NCBI RefSeq assembly: GCF_001542625.1
Contig: NZ_CP016279.1
Span: 186,001-250,000, forward strand
DNA length: 64,000 nucleotides
From: Streptomyces griseochromogenes
GTDB lineage: Bacteria > Actinomycetota > Actinomycetes > Streptomycetales > Streptomycetaceae
Direction: 5' to 3'
Part shown: positions 15,556 to 23,834 of the stretch, piece by piece
Position numbering within the stretch: the first letter of the stretch is position 1
Layout: each line of letters starts with the position of its first letter
Notes under the pieces: generated by a model
Seen by the model: the letters and a program-made list of their open reading frames with translations, nothing else
Databases searched by the model: none
Told to the model about the DNA's origin: nothing
Made by a program: the position numbers and the translations under genes

Positions 15556-16669
15556 CGTGCGTGACACCCTCCTCATCGCCCTCTACGCCTTTCTCGGCGC
15601 CGCCGCCACGGGCGTCGCCGGAGCGGCCGTGCTGCGCCTGGTCCGCCGGCGCTCCCTCATCACGCATCTCGCGGTGGTGGCCGCCGTCGGCGTCGTCGCG
15701 ATGCTCGCCGGAACCATGGCCGTGGCCCAGGCGATGTTCCTGTCCTCCCACGACCTGAGGGTCGTCACCACCGTCGTGGCCATGGCGGCCGTGGTCTCCC
15801 TGGTCACCGCGCTGCTGCTGGGCCGCTGGGTCGTCGCCCGCAGCCGCGAACTCGCGGATGCCGCACGGCACTTCGGCGACGGCGGCGCCTTCGCCGCGCC
15901 TGCCGCCCCGGCCACCGCCGAACTGGACGCGGTGAGCCGGGAGCTGGCCGCCACCAGCGCCAGGCTGGCGGCCTCCCGGGAGCGCGAGCGGGCCCTGGAG
16001 ACGTCGCGGAGGGAGCTCGTCGCCTGGATCTCGCACGACCTGCGCACCCCGCTCGCCGGGCTGCGCGCGATGTCGGAGGCCCTGGAGGACGGTGTCGCCG
16101 CCGACCCCGACCGCTACCTCAAGCAGATGCGCACCGAGGTGGAACGCCTCAACGACATGGTCGGCGACCTCTTCGAACTCTCCCGCATCCACGCCGGGAC
16201 GCTCCCGCTGAGCCCGGCCCGCATCTCCCTCTACGACCTGGTCGGCGACGCCCTCGCGGGAGTCGGTCCGCTCGCGCGTGAGCACGGCGTACGGCTGGTG
16301 GGGGACGGGGTGGAGCGGGTGCCGGTGGAGGTCGACGGCAAGGAGATGAGCAGGGTGCTGGCCAATCTGCTGGTCAACGCCATCCGTCGGACCCCCGCCG
16401 ACGGCACGGTCGCGATCGCCGCCGAACGGGCGCCCGAGGGTGTGGTGCTGTCGGTGACGGACGGCTGCGGCGGCATCCCCGAGGAGGACCTGCCCCGCGT
16501 CTTCGACACCGGCTGGCGCGGCACCGACGCGCGCACACCGCCGGCGGGCGCGGGACTCGGCCTGGCGATCGTCCGGGGCATCGTCGAGGCCCACCAGGGC
16601 CGGGCCACCGTGCGCAACATCCCCGGCGGCTGCCGCTTCGAGGTGACGCTGCCGGCGGCGAAGGCGTGA
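15548..16669 (+). CDS. Sensor histidine kinase
   Basis: A 373-residue membrane kinase and partner of the response regulator it overlaps. Two hydrophobic segments (about residues 8-30 and 40-90) are joined by very short loops, so there is almost no extracellular sensor. A HAMP-like linker precedes the H box WISHDLRTPLAGLR near residue 163. The N box VLANLLVNAIRRTP, G1 box TDGCGGIPEEDLPRVFDTGW and G2 box AGLGLAIV are intact. With so little outside the membrane, the signal is probably sensed in the membrane or through a partner. Confidence 0.93.
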   Translation: MTDVRDTLLIALYAFLGAAATGVAGAAVLRLVRRRSLITHLAVVAAVGVVAMLAGTMAVAQAMFLSSHDLRVVTTVVAMAAVVSLVTALLLGRWVVARSRELADAARHFGDGGAFAAPAAPATAELDAVSRELAATSARLAASRERERALETSRRELVAWISHDLRTPLAGLRAMSEALEDGVAADPDRYLKQMRTEVERLNDMVGDLFELSRIHAGTLPLSPARISLYDLVGDALAGVGPLAREHGVRLVGDGVERVPVEVDGKEMSRVLANLLVNAIRRTPADGTVAIAAERAPEGVVLSVTDGCGGIPEEDLPRVFDTGWRGTDARTPPAGAGLGLAIVRGIVEAHQGRATVRNIPGGCRFEVTLPAAKA

Positions 16670-16695
16670 GCGAAGGTCCGGTGTGAGGGCAGGGG

Positions 16696-16995
16696 TTACG
16701 TCTGCGGGCGGCAGACGATGGCGGTCTCGGACTGGTCCATACAGGAGATGCCGGGGCCGAGGAAGCGCGAGACGATCGGTGCGATGTCCCGCTCGCAGGA
16801 CAGGCCCTGGCTCCCCTCGTCGTCCTCGCGCGCGTGCTCGCAGATCCTGTTGAGGACGCCGCTGTTGCCGGACTTCGGGCCGGGCGGCGGCGCGTCCGCG
16901 AAAGCCGACGGGGCGAGGAGGCCCACACCGAGTACCGGTGCGGTCAGCAGCGCCGCGATCCGGGCGCGGGTCGGCTTGCGGGTTCGTCGTGACAT
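16696..16995 (-). CDS. Small secreted protein with four cysteines
   Basis: 99 residues. A basic N-terminus (MSRRTRKPTRARIAA) and hydrophobic core (LLTAPVLGVGLLAPSAFA) form a signal peptide with probable cleavage after AFA. The mature part of about 65 residues has four Cys (RICEHA, SCERD, SCMDQ, VCRPQT), enough for two disulfides. No family recognised. The ATG is supported by GAAAGGA. Single gene, converging on the histidine kinase gene. Confidence 0.75.
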   Translation of the reverse strand: MSRRTRKPTRARIAALLTAPVLGVGLLAPSAFADAPPPGPKSGNSGVLNRICEHAREDDEGSQGLSCERDIAPIVSRFLGPGISCMDQSETAIVCRPQT

Positions 16996-17141
16996 GGTGG
17001 TCCTTTCGACCGTTTTGCACTGATAAATACCAAGATCGCCGACGTCGCGCAGAGGCGGACACGCTCGGTTGGGCCGCACGAAGTCCCGCATTCCCTCCAT
17101 GGGGCCTGCCTTGGGCTTCCGGCGAACTCCGTGACGCCTTC

Positions 17142-17936
17142 CTACGGGGACTCGCCGGGGATCGACAGGTAGGTCTCGCCGAGCCGGCGCAACACGGGGT
17201 GGTCCACGGGCAGTTCGGTCTCGTCGATCGCGGCGATGGCCCGGACACCGATGCCGGTGTTGGTCGCGAAGGCCGCTCGCATGCCCTTGGCCTGCTCCAG
17301 GGTCACGGTGGCGACCCGGTGCGGGGCGTGCTGCCGGAGCAGTGCCATGGTGACGCCGGGCAGCACGGGGGCCTGCGGCCACACCACGGTGCCGTCGCCG
17401 TCGACGAAGGCGACGTTCCAGGTGACGCCCTCGCTCACGAGCCCGTCGCGACCGACGAACAGCGCGTCACCGTATCCGGCGAGCTGGGCCGTGCGGCGGG
17501 CGCGCAGCGCACCGAACAGGCCCACGTGCTTGACCTCGGGCAGATCACGCTCGTACGCCACACTCATCACCCGCAGCGGCTCGGGAGGAATCCCGCCGGC
17601 ACCGCGCACGGACACCAGGACGTGCGGCTCGCCGGCCTCCGTCAGGTGCCCGATCTCCACCTTCGGATCGAACACGGTCACGCGGACGACGCGGGGCCCG
17701 TCCTGCCCCTCCAGCCCCTGGCGCACGTGGTCCCGCACCAGTGCGGCGTCCAGGTCCGCGCCCCACACCGCCTTGCAGTCCCGCACGAGGCGTTCCATGT
17801 GCAGCGACAGGCCGCGGATCGTGCCGTCCTCGCCCACTCGCATGGACGTGAAGTGACCGACGTTGGTCAGGGCCAGGGGCGCCAATTCGGCTGCCGTCAC
17901 GGGCTGTCCGTCGAGCGTCACCATGCGGTCCAGCAT
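17142..17936 (-). CDS. Class IV aminotransferase (ADC lyase / D-amino acid transaminase family)
   Basis: 264-residue PLP enzyme. The probable Schiff-base Lys is in LPEVKHVGLFGALRARR near residue 140, followed by the family block GDALFVGRDGLVSEGVTWNV. The C-terminus has the phosphate-binding LPGVTMALLRQ and TNTGIGVRAI. Members are branched-chain or D-amino acid aminotransferases or aminodeoxychorismate lyase, and the sequence alone does not decide. No pabAB or ilv genes are near. ATG 17936 is favoured; ATG 17924 is also possible. The frame continues upstream to 18017 but crosses the promoter region. Confidence 0.85.
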   Translation of the reverse strand: MLDRMVTLDGQPVTAAELAPLALTNVGHFTSMRVGEDGTIRGLSLHMERLVRDCKAVWGADLDAALVRDHVRQGLEGQDGPRVVRVTVFDPKVEIGHLTEAGEPHVLVSVRGAGGIPPEPLRVMSVAYERDLPEVKHVGLFGALRARRTAQLAGYGDALFVGRDGLVSEGVTWNVAFVDGDGTVVWPQAPVLPGVTMALLRQHAPHRVATVTLEQAKGMRAAFATNTGIGVRAIAAIDETELPVDHPVLRRLGETYLSIPGESP

Positions 17937-18059
17937 GTCAGGGGACCCCGCGTCGGGAGGCGATGGCCTACTCGGGTCCGATCGTGCCGTCGGTGGACCA
18001 GACGGGTGGTTTGGCATCTCTCACTCATCTGCCCTCGGCCGCATGGGAATGATCTTCAT

Positions 18060-18671
18060 ATGACCCTATTCCCACTCAGGATCATCGCGGTCGCACTGGG
18101 CGCCGTGCTGGCCACAGCCGTTCCCGCATCAGCCGGCAGCCTTGCCGGCTTCCCGCAATCGTCGATCGTCAGTGCACGCCCCGATCCCCAGACGATGGCG
18201 CTTCCTGCCACCAGTCAGCTCATTCGCGGGGGAGACGCAGACCAGCCGGTCGGTTCGAAGACCCCGAACGGCAAGGGACCGTGCTCGTGCCAGGGCACCG
18301 CCTGCTCGACCACGTGCCCACCGGCGACGTGCGATCCCTCAGGCGCGTACGACGGGACGTGCACGTGTCCACCGGAGCCGTGTCCACCGCCGACGTGCAA
18401 GCCCTCAGGCACATACGACGGGACGTGCCCGTGTACAGGCACCGGCTGCTCGGCCACGTGTCCGCCGGCGCCGTGTCCACCGCCGACGTGCAAGCCCTCA
18501 GGCACATACGACGGGACGTGCCCGTGTACAGGCACCGGCTGCTCGGCCACGTGTCCGCAGGCACCGTGTCCACCGCCGACGTGCGAGCCCCCGAGTACGT
18601 ACGGCAGCGGGACGCACACATGCACAAACACCGCCTGCTCGGCCACGTGCCCATCGACCACTGGGGCATGA
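18060..18671 (+). CDS. Secreted Cys-rich tandem-repeat protein
   Basis: 203 residues, no family recognised. A signal peptide (MTLFPLRIIAVALGAVLATA, cleavage probably after PASA) is followed by a polar spacer of about 50 residues. Then comes a Cys/Pro/Thr-rich region of near-identical 31-residue units, each with the order CPPPTC, KPSGTYDGTCPC, TGTGCSATCP: six Cys per unit. A degenerate unit precedes and a diverged one ends the protein. Regular Cys spacing points to a disulfide-ladder or metal-binding extracellular protein. Export through the Sec route is inferred from the signal peptide. The ribosome binding site is weak. Confidence 0.7.
   Translation: MTLFPLRIIAVALGAVLATAVPASAGSLAGFPQSSIVSARPDPQTMALPATSQLIRGGDADQPVGSKTPNGKGPCSCQGTACSTTCPPATCDPSGAYDGTCTCPPEPCPPPTCKPSGTYDGTCPCTGTGCSATCPPAPCPPPTCKPSGTYDGTCPCTGTGCSATCPQAPCPPPTCEPPSTYGSGTHTCTNTACSATCPSTTGA
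18381..18659 (+). repeat. Three tandem 93-bp coding repeats
   Basis: The repeat starts at 18381, 18474 and 18567 (each beginning TGTCCACCGCCGACGTG) and encodes the 31-residue Cys-rich unit. The first two copies are nearly identical and the third diverges after about 25 bases. High identity implies recent expansion or gene conversion, and unit number may vary among strains. Confidence 0.85.
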
Positions 18672-18986
18672 ATCAAGGGCGCGCGAGAGGGCTCGGCGAG
18701 TAGTACTGCTGCTCACGAGCCCAGCGCGCCGCCGTACCCAAGGTCGCTGCTCGGCCCGACACTCACACCGACGGCGTGACCCGTCGGACAGACCCTGGTC
18801 CGAGCCCCGGAAGCCTTCGGGTCACCCCCGTCCGCCGCTCGCCCCGGTGACGGTTTGCGGTCACAGCACTCGACAAAGGCGACCGTGGGACCCTTCAGCG
18901 CGCCGCACCCGTATATGACGTCACCCTTGCCGAATCCCGTGACTTGGAAGTCGTCCTACGGCACGATGGGCGACGGGGGTGAGCGC
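18672..18986. other. Gene-free interval
   Basis: These 315 bases between the Cys-rich repeat gene and the TPR gene contain no credible coding sequence. The TPR frame stays open back to 18855, but that part is irregular in composition and lacks a ribosome binding site. The promoter of the TPR/coiled-coil pair should lie here. Confidence 0.45.
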
Positions 18987-19988
18987 GTGAGCGAGACGCC
19001 GGATGCTGTGCAGAGCGCCAGACGGGCGTTATCCAAGAGTGAACGCGTGTACGGGCTCTTTCACCCGCAGACTCTCGCCGCCCTCGCGCATCTCGCGCGT
19101 GAGCTCGCCGCCGACGGCCGCCACGACGAAGCCGCCGAACGCTGGCAGCACCTCCTCGACAGGTACCGCGGCACCACGGGGCCGGGGCACCCCGGCACGA
19201 TGAGCGCGCTGGCCGAACTCGCGCAGGCCCTCGAAACGGCCGGCCGGCACGCGGAAGCCCTTGAGTGCCTGCAACAGCTCCTCGTCGCATACAAAGGCCA
19301 TGCCGGTTCCGCTCCGCCGGGCGCTCCTGACGCCCTGCCCCGGCTCTGGCGCACCGCCAGCCGTGCCCTGTTCGAGGCCGACCACGACGACGACACGCGT
19401 CAGTACCTGCGGCAACTCGCCGCCAGGTACCGCATCGACCCCGGCCCGGGGGAGCCCGACGCCGACCAGGACTCCTTCGCGGCGGATCCCGAGGTCCACA
19501 GGCTGCTCCAGGCCATGACCGCCCACCTCGCCGCCCGTCGCGGTGTCGACGCCTACGGTGCGGCCCGCTTGCTGGTGGAAGAGCTGACCGCCCGCAACAC
19601 AGACCTCTTCTCGGACGCTGTGCGGAAGCCGGAGACGCCCTGCGCCGGATTTGACCAGTGGGCCGAGGCTCCTTCGGGCGACGACTTGCCGGTGTCGGAC
19701 GCGGCTGTCCATGAGCACTCGCTCGACGACCTCTTCGCCGCCCATGCGGCCCGTGTCGCGGGAATCCTCGACGATGCCTCGGACGAACTCGAAGAGTGTG
19801 GTCCGGGCGCTCCGGGTCACCTCGGTGCGTGTGACCTGGATGAGTCCAAGCGCCTCGCCGAAGAGGCGCGTGAAGCCGTCAACTCCGATCTCATCGCACT
19901 GTTCCTGAGGCTGGGGCCGCCTCCTGAAGCCATAGGCAGAGATCACTACGAACCGGTCAACAGTGGTGGTGGGGGGACTCAGGAGTGA
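18987..19988 (+). CDS. Tetratricopeptide repeat protein
   Basis: 333 residues. At least two TPR-type helical pairs are visible: TLAALAHLARELAADGRHDEA and TMSALAELAQALETAGRHAEA, followed by LFEADHDDDTRQYLRQLAAR. Between residues 150 and 330 the sequence is acidic and helical without a catalytic motif. TPR arrays mediate protein contacts, so this is likely a scaffold. GTG 18987 has GGGGGTGAG upstream; ATG 18966 is a weaker alternative. The stop overlaps the next GTG as GTGA, so the two proteins are coupled and probably work together. Confidence 0.8.
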   Translation: MSETPDAVQSARRALSKSERVYGLFHPQTLAALAHLARELAADGRHDEAAERWQHLLDRYRGTTGPGHPGTMSALAELAQALETAGRHAEALECLQQLLVAYKGHAGSAPPGAPDALPRLWRTASRALFEADHDDDTRQYLRQLAARYRIDPGPGEPDADQDSFAADPEVHRLLQAMTAHLAARRGVDAYGAARLLVEELTARNTDLFSDAVRKPETPCAGFDQWAEAPSGDDLPVSDAAVHEHSLDDLFAAHAARVAGILDDASDELEECGPGAPGHLGACDLDESKRLAEEAREAVNSDLIALFLRLGPPPEAIGRDHYEPVNSGGGGTQE

Positions 19989-20557
19989 ACACGGACGACG
20001 CGGCATCCCTCCCTGTCCCACAACAGCAGCAATCCGAGCTGATCGAGAACCTCCTGGCGGCCGAGGCACATCGGCTTGCCGCGCAGTGGGCCGATGCGCC
20101 GCCGGAGGTCTTCAGGGCCGCACTCGCCGCTGCCAAGGCCGAGCGGGCTCTGCGCTCGCAGGAGACCGTCCTCAGGCTTCGTCTGAGCCACGACCTGGAA
20201 AAGGAGCGCATCCAGGCGGAAAAGGCCGAGGGCGAGCGGCTGGCGTGCGCGGAACGCGAGGCGGCGGAGCGAGAAGCCGCAGCCCAGATAGAGCAGCTGC
20301 GCCATCGTCGGCACGTCGTGAACGTGACCGTCGGCGCGGTCATCTCCATCGCTCTCCTCGGCGCCGGCGTCGCCGTCGTCGGTTCAGCGCCTTGGCTCTC
20401 CGTCATCCTGTGCGGCCCGAGCCTGCTCGCACTCGCGAAGGTCTTCGTGCTGCACCGCAGCGACCCCGACGACATGAAGCTCCTGGCACGAGCCTCGGGC
20501 AGTGCGGTGAACGCCGCTGATCCGGCACCGCCACCGCAGCAGCCTCCTGCTCCGTGA
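19985..20557 (+). CDS. Coiled-coil membrane protein paired with the TPR protein
   Basis: 190 residues. The N-terminal 110 form a highly charged coiled coil (LRLSHDLEKERIQAEKAEG, then CAEREAAEREAAAQIEQLRH). Two adjacent hydrophobic helices follow (VVNVTVGAVISIALLGAGVA, then WLSVILCGPSLLALAKVFVL), then a Pro/Gln-rich tail ending PPPQQPPAP. It should sit as a hairpin in the membrane with both ends in the cytoplasm. Its GTG overlaps the TPR stop. A 24-bp sequence almost identical to its last codons and stop also occurs at 34410-34433 beside the ATPase operon, so the pair once lay next to that operon. Confidence 0.75.
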   Translation: MNTDDAASLPVPQQQQSELIENLLAAEAHRLAAQWADAPPEVFRAALAAAKAERALRSQETVLRLRLSHDLEKERIQAEKAEGERLACAEREAAEREAAAQIEQLRHRRHVVNVTVGAVISIALLGAGVAVVGSAPWLSVILCGPSLLALAKVFVLHRSDPDDMKLLARASGSAVNAADPAPPPQQPPAP

Positions 20558-20558
20558 C

Positions 20559-20769
20559 TCAGGGCTCTCCTCGCCCGGTCGCCCGGCCGATGGCCGCGTC
20601 CACCGCCGCCACCCGGTCGGCGAGCAGGGTGGGGGCGGCCACCGCGCGGGTCAGGGGGTCGTCCTTGGGGCCGGCGAGGGCGAGGGCGCGGGCCTGGGCC
20701 GTTTTCAGCTCGGTCCAGCGGGCCGTCTGTTCGGTGGTGAGGGTGCCGCGCAGTTCGGCCAGTTTCAGC
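20559..20769 (-). pseudogene. Remnant of the 3' end of the AAA ATPase gene
   Basis: Positions 20564-20769 align without gaps to 34583-34788, the last part of the 1612-residue ATPase gene; I count 14 mismatches in 206 positions. The frame is still open on the minus strand (LKLAELRGTLTTEQTARWTE, ending GRATGRGEP) and closes with its own TGA at 20561-20559. The rest of the gene is missing. The copy has the same orientation as the intact gene, so the two are direct repeats 14,019 bp apart that bracket the island. Confidence 0.85.
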
Positions 20770-20867
20770 GTTGAAAGAAGAGCCGGCGTCGGACCGTGGT
20801 AGCGACCGCCGTCACGGCGGTCATCGGTTGCGCTGCGCGTCCGACTACTGGGGAGAGTGCATGTCGG

Positions 20868-22064
20868 TCAGGCGGCCATCTCGCCTCGTATCCGGTCCAA
20901 GAACTGGGAGGCTGTGGCGTGCTGGGTGGGCAGTCGTGTCCCCGCCGTACGCGTGATGCGCTGCAGCTGGTGCGGCAGCCGCTGTGTCACCGCCTCGCGG
21001 ATGGCGATGTCCAGCGACCGGGCGGCACCCATACGGTCGTCGGCGAGCAACTGGACGTGGGCCACAGTCACCAGCTCGATCACGCGCCATTGGGGAGCCA
21101 CGACGGTCGTGGGCACCGGGCTGTCTTCCACCAGCTGCATGGCCACCCTGGTGCGGCCTGTGGAGACGAGGCCGCGCAGGCGGATTTCGTGCAGGGAGAA
21201 GGGGTTGAACAGGCTGGTGTGGTCGACGCTGTCCAGGAGGCCCTCGGTCTCTCGCATCACGCGGTCGAAGAGAGCACCGTTGCCCAGTGCGCCGGCGGCT
21301 CGGGCGAGGAGCGGCAGGGCAGCGGCGCGAGCGGTGTCGTCCGGGGCTGTGGCGGCGGCCCGGCACAGTCGTTGGACGGCTGCGCCCCGCAGGTTAGCTT
21401 TGCGTAGCTCGTTGCCGTGCATGCGCAGTACGTACGAGGTCATGCGCGCGTCCTCGAAGTACTCTGCGATCTCCAGGCTCTTGGCCGTCCAGTGCGCGGC
21501 AGTGGCGAGGCGTTCCTCCGGCAGTACGTTGCCCAAGGCGACGCCGAGGCCGACGCGGGCTCGGCCAAGCAAATGCACCACATCGCGCTCGGTGTGGCCG
21601 TCCGCGATGAGGGACTCGAGGCGGGCGACGACCGGCAATAACTCGGAGACCGCTTCGGAGGCGTGCCCAGACTGGCGGGCGATCTCGGCGAGTCGGACGG
21701 TCGACTCGCCGAACTGGATCATGGCCCGGTGGTCGGTGTCGGTCGGGTCGGTGACACCGAGAACATGCGCCGGCAGGCACAGGGCTTCGCAGATCCGGCG
21801 GCGGGAGCCGATGTCATCGAGGGACCGCTTCCCCAGCTCCAGGGCCGAGATGTACGTCTTGTCGTAGCCGAGGAGTTCACCGAGCGCTGTCTGGTTCAGT
21901 CCATGCACGCGGCGGTAGAAGCGCATGATGTCGGCCAAGTCCCTGGTAGCCAGGACCAACTGGGCCTGTGGCGTTGCCCAGTGCCACTGGGCGTGCCGGG
22001 TCGAAGGCCGAGCAAGCGGCGGCCGGTCCTGACCCACTCGTGTCGCCACCTCACCCCCGGCCAC
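20868..22064 (-). CDS. XRE-family regulator with TPR-like C-terminal domain
   Basis: 398 residues. A cro/XRE helix-turn-helix covers about residues 38-95 ([20 protein letters not shown], then [16 protein letters not shown]). It is followed by about 300 residues of helical repeats ([58 protein letters not shown]) of the kind that bind peptides or small signals in Streptomyces regulators. The GTG start lies seven bases after the Nudix stop, so the two are one operon. The first 77 codons are duplicated almost exactly at 28508-28739. Confidence 0.88.
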   Translation of the reverse strand: MAGGEVATRVGQDRPPLARPSTRHAQWHWATPQAQLVLATRDLADIMRFYRRVHGLNQTALGELLGYDKTYISALELGKRSLDDIGSRRRICEALCLPAHVLGVTDPTDTDHRAMIQFGESTVRLAEIARQSGHASEAVSELLPVVARLESLIADGHTERDVVHLLGRARVGLGVALGNVLPEERLATAAHWTAKSLEIAEYFEDARMTSYVLRMHGNELRKANLRGAAVQRLCRAAATAPDDTARAAALPLLARAAGALGNGALFDRVMRETEGLLDSVDHTSLFNPFSLHEIRLRGLVSTGRTRVAMQLVEDSPVPTTVVAPQWRVIELVTVAHVQLLADDRMGAARSLDIAIREAVTQRLPHQLQRITRTAGTRLPTQHATASQFLDRIRGEMAA

Positions 22065-22572
22065 GGTCGGCTACATCCGCTCGTACTCGTCCACGGCCGC
22101 CGACCCGGTGTTTACCCGGCCGTACCAGGCGGCGATGGCCTGCTTGTAGCCGTCCGGCATGTTCAGGCCAAGCACCTCGTCCGCGCTGAACATACCCAGC
22201 TGCTTGTGTTCATGACTGACGACCGGGGACCGGTCGGGAGTCAGCACGGTGCAGCCGTAGGTCACGATCAGTACGCGTCGCCCGGGGATGGGCTGATAGA
22301 TCCACACACCACTGTCGATGAGCGGGCCGGCCTCGACGTCCCAACCGGTCTCCTCCTGGATCTCACGCTCCAGCGCCCGCTCCGGACTCGTGTCCGGTAG
22401 CTGCACGCCATCTCCCGAGCCGATCTCCAGGCGGCCTCCGGGTAGTTCCCACTCGTCACGCTCGTTTCGCAGCAGTAGGACGCGAGCATGCGCGTCGAGC
22501 GCAACGCCCTTCACGGAGACGGGCCAGAGCGGCGGCGTGTACGTCATGACGATCCTCGTCCTGCGATGTGCG
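21833..22572. repeat. 740-bp direct repeat, copy 1
   Basis: Positions 21833-22572 recur at 28508-29247 with constant offset 6,675 and the same orientation; comparing them line by line I found one difference (A at 22399, G at 29074). The repeat holds the complete Nudix gene and the 5' 77 codons of the XRE regulator. Near identity indicates a recent duplication, and recombination between copies would remove 6,675 bp. Confidence 0.92.
22071..22547 (-). CDS. Nudix hydrolase, copy 1
   Basis: 158 residues. The Nudix box can be traced as GGRLEIGSGDG, then SPERALEREIQEETGW: the Gly, the Arg-Glu pair and the EExG glutamates are present, but about ten extra residues separate the first Gly from the helix, an insertion relative to GX5EX7REUXEEXGU. 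It would hydrolyse a nucleoside-diphosphate-linked substrate; which one is unknown. ATG with GAGG upstream, first gene of an operon with the XRE-TPR regulator. A second copy at 28746-29222 differs by one residue (Leu here, Pro there) inside the insertion. Confidence 0.88.
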   Translation of the reverse strand: MTYTPPLWPVSVKGVALDAHARVLLLRNERDEWELPGGRLEIGSGDGVQLPDTSPERALEREIQEETGWDVEAGPLIDSGVWIYQPIPGRRVLIVTYGCTVLTPDRSPVVSHEHKQLGMFSADEVLGLNMPDGYKQAIAAWYGRVNTGSAAVDEYERM

Positions 22573-22715
22573 AGCCGGGCCTTCGGAACGTAGCACGCGT
22601 TCTCCAACCAACCGCCCACGCGTCCGTTTTGCCCGAGTCGACAATCAGTCGCTTTACCGCGACCACCCTGCCTTCCCACTCTGATCTCACCGATCCCGAT
22701 CGAAGGAGTACGGCG

Positions 22716-23516
22716 ATGCTCGACGCCTCCGCAGGCTCCGAGAGGTTCTTCGCTGACCACTACGTCAACCTCCGCGCCCCGCACGCCAGTGACGCCATCG
22801 CCGCACAGCTTCGGGACACCGGCCTCGTCACCCTCAATGGACTGACTACACGGCAAGCGGTCCTGGTGTCCGCCTCCCAGCCGATGGAGATCACGCCCCA
22901 CCCACATGGCGCCCCGGACGGCTTGACGCTGATCCATGACACGGGCGGCCACGCCCACTGCACTGGCTTCGCCGGACTCGGAAACGGAGAACTCCTCGCC
23001 CACACCGAGAGGTCAGGCACCCCCAAACCGCCACGCCTGATTCTCCTGGTCTGTCTTCAACCCGCCTCGACGGGCGGCGAGACAATCCTCACCGACGGAC
23101 TCGATATCCACGCCCGCCTCGCCAGCCAGAACCGAGCAGCAGCGATCGCATTCAGCCAGCCCCGGACCGCCTACTTCGGAACGGGCACCGGCCATGCTTC
23201 CCAAGTCTTCACCGTTGAGGCCGACGGCCGGATCTCCATACGGCTGCGCCAGGACGGTCTCGCCCGCTGGAGCCCGTTCGTCCAGCCCTACCTGCCAGCT
23301 CTCCGCACCGCCATCGCCGCCAGCCAGCATCGCCTCACGCTCCAGGTCGGACAGGGCTATCTGCTGGACAACCACCGCTGGCTGCACGCGCGCACGCGTT
23401 TTACCGGGGACCGCCGCTTGCTGCGCGCCCTGGGAGCGCCACACGTCGTCCTTCCGAACGGCTTCACCCCCTGCCCGACAGCCTCCGTGCTGCCCATGAC
23501 GAGTGGGGCCGTCTGA
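22716..23516 (+). CDS. TauD/clavaminate synthase-like 2OG-Fe(II) oxygenase
   Basis: 266 residues. The iron site is readable: HTE in GELLAHTERSGTP near residue 94 (the HxE variant used by clavaminate synthase) and the distal His with the 2-oxoglutarate Arg in LDNHRWLHARTRF near residue 225. LLVCLQPASTGGETILTDG matches the TauD/GAB core strand. It should hydroxylate or desaturate an amino acid, peptide or small metabolite. Start ATG with CGAAGGAG. First of four same-strand genes (gaps 53, 62 and 5 bp) ending in a PIMT-like methyltransferase, which suggests the two small peptides between are substrates. Confidence 0.85.
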   Translation: MLDASAGSERFFADHYVNLRAPHASDAIAAQLRDTGLVTLNGLTTRQAVLVSASQPMEITPHPHGAPDGLTLIHDTGGHAHCTGFAGLGNGELLAHTERSGTPKPPRLILLVCLQPASTGGETILTDGLDIHARLASQNRAAAIAFSQPRTAYFGTGTGHASQVFTVEADGRISIRLRQDGLARWSPFVQPYLPALRTAIAASQHRLTLQVGQGYLLDNHRWLHARTRFTGDRRLLRALGAPHVVLPNGFTPCPTASVLPMTSGAV

Positions 23517-23569
23517 TGGGCCCTCAACTCCGGCCGAATCCAGCCCATCTACACCGCAAGGAAACTCTC

Positions 23570-23656
23570 ATGAGCAAGGAGAAAAATCCGCCTGCGCCAC
23601 CGCAGCCGCAACCGTCGGGCCCCTCTAAGCCGCGACCGGCGGACCGGGACGGGTAG
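23570..23656 (+). CDS. 28-residue Pro-rich charged peptide
   Basis: ATG 23570 with AAGGA eight bases upstream opens a 28-codon frame: MSKEKNPPAPPQ, then a Pro/Ser/Lys-rich stretch, ending KPRPADRDG. No hydrophobic segment and no Cys. The C-terminal Asp-Gly is the dipeptide most prone to aspartimide formation. It lies between an oxygenase and a methyltransferase gene and may be a second precursor or a regulatory leader peptide. Too short for ordinary gene callers; evidence is position, ribosome binding site and composition. Confidence 0.5.
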   Translation: MSKEKNPPAPPQPQPSGPSKPRPADRDG

Positions 23657-23718
23657 TTGCCAGGACGGCGCGGAAAATCCAGCACACCAGCGTCAGGGTG
23701 ATCCGAAGGAGGAATCTC

Positions 23719-23829
23719 ATGGCGGGCAAGCACGGAGACGGCAAAGGCGGCGCCGACGGCGACAAGAAGCAGTCACCGAAGGAGAGCGACGGCCAGTGGA
23801 CCAAGCCGATCAGCAATCCGAAGAAGTGA
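23719..23829 (+). CDS. 36-residue charged peptide, candidate RiPP precursor
   Basis: ATG 23719 follows a near-perfect AGGAGGAA site. The 36-residue product is Lys/Asp/Gly-rich with three Asp-Gly steps (MAGKHGDGKG, GADGDKK, KESDGQWTK) and ends PISNPKK. There is one aromatic residue, Trp27, next to the third Asp-Gly. The stop is five bases before the ATG of a PIMT-like methyltransferase gene, so the two are tightly coupled. PIMT-like enzymes act on Asp residues of RiPP precursors, and Asp-Gly is the favoured site; this gene therefore fits a precursor of the imiditide kind. Function is inferred. Confidence 0.7.
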   Translation: MAGKHGDGKGGADGDKKQSPKESDGQWTKPISNPKK

Positions 23830-23834
23830 AGCCG

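Noticed and set aside
18381..18659. Possible CRISPR-like array
   Set aside because: The 93-bp units are contiguous coding repeats without unique spacers, and no cas genes are present.
18215..18676. Minus-strand repeat proteins (His/Gly/Val-rich) opposite the Cys-rich gene
   Set aside because: The 93-bp repeats keep several frames open at once; only the plus frame has a signal peptide and regular Cys spacing.
20554..20802. Plus-strand small protein over the ATPase remnant
   Set aside because: It is the shadow of the duplicated ATPase 3' end; the same frame appears opposite the intact gene at 34.6 kb.
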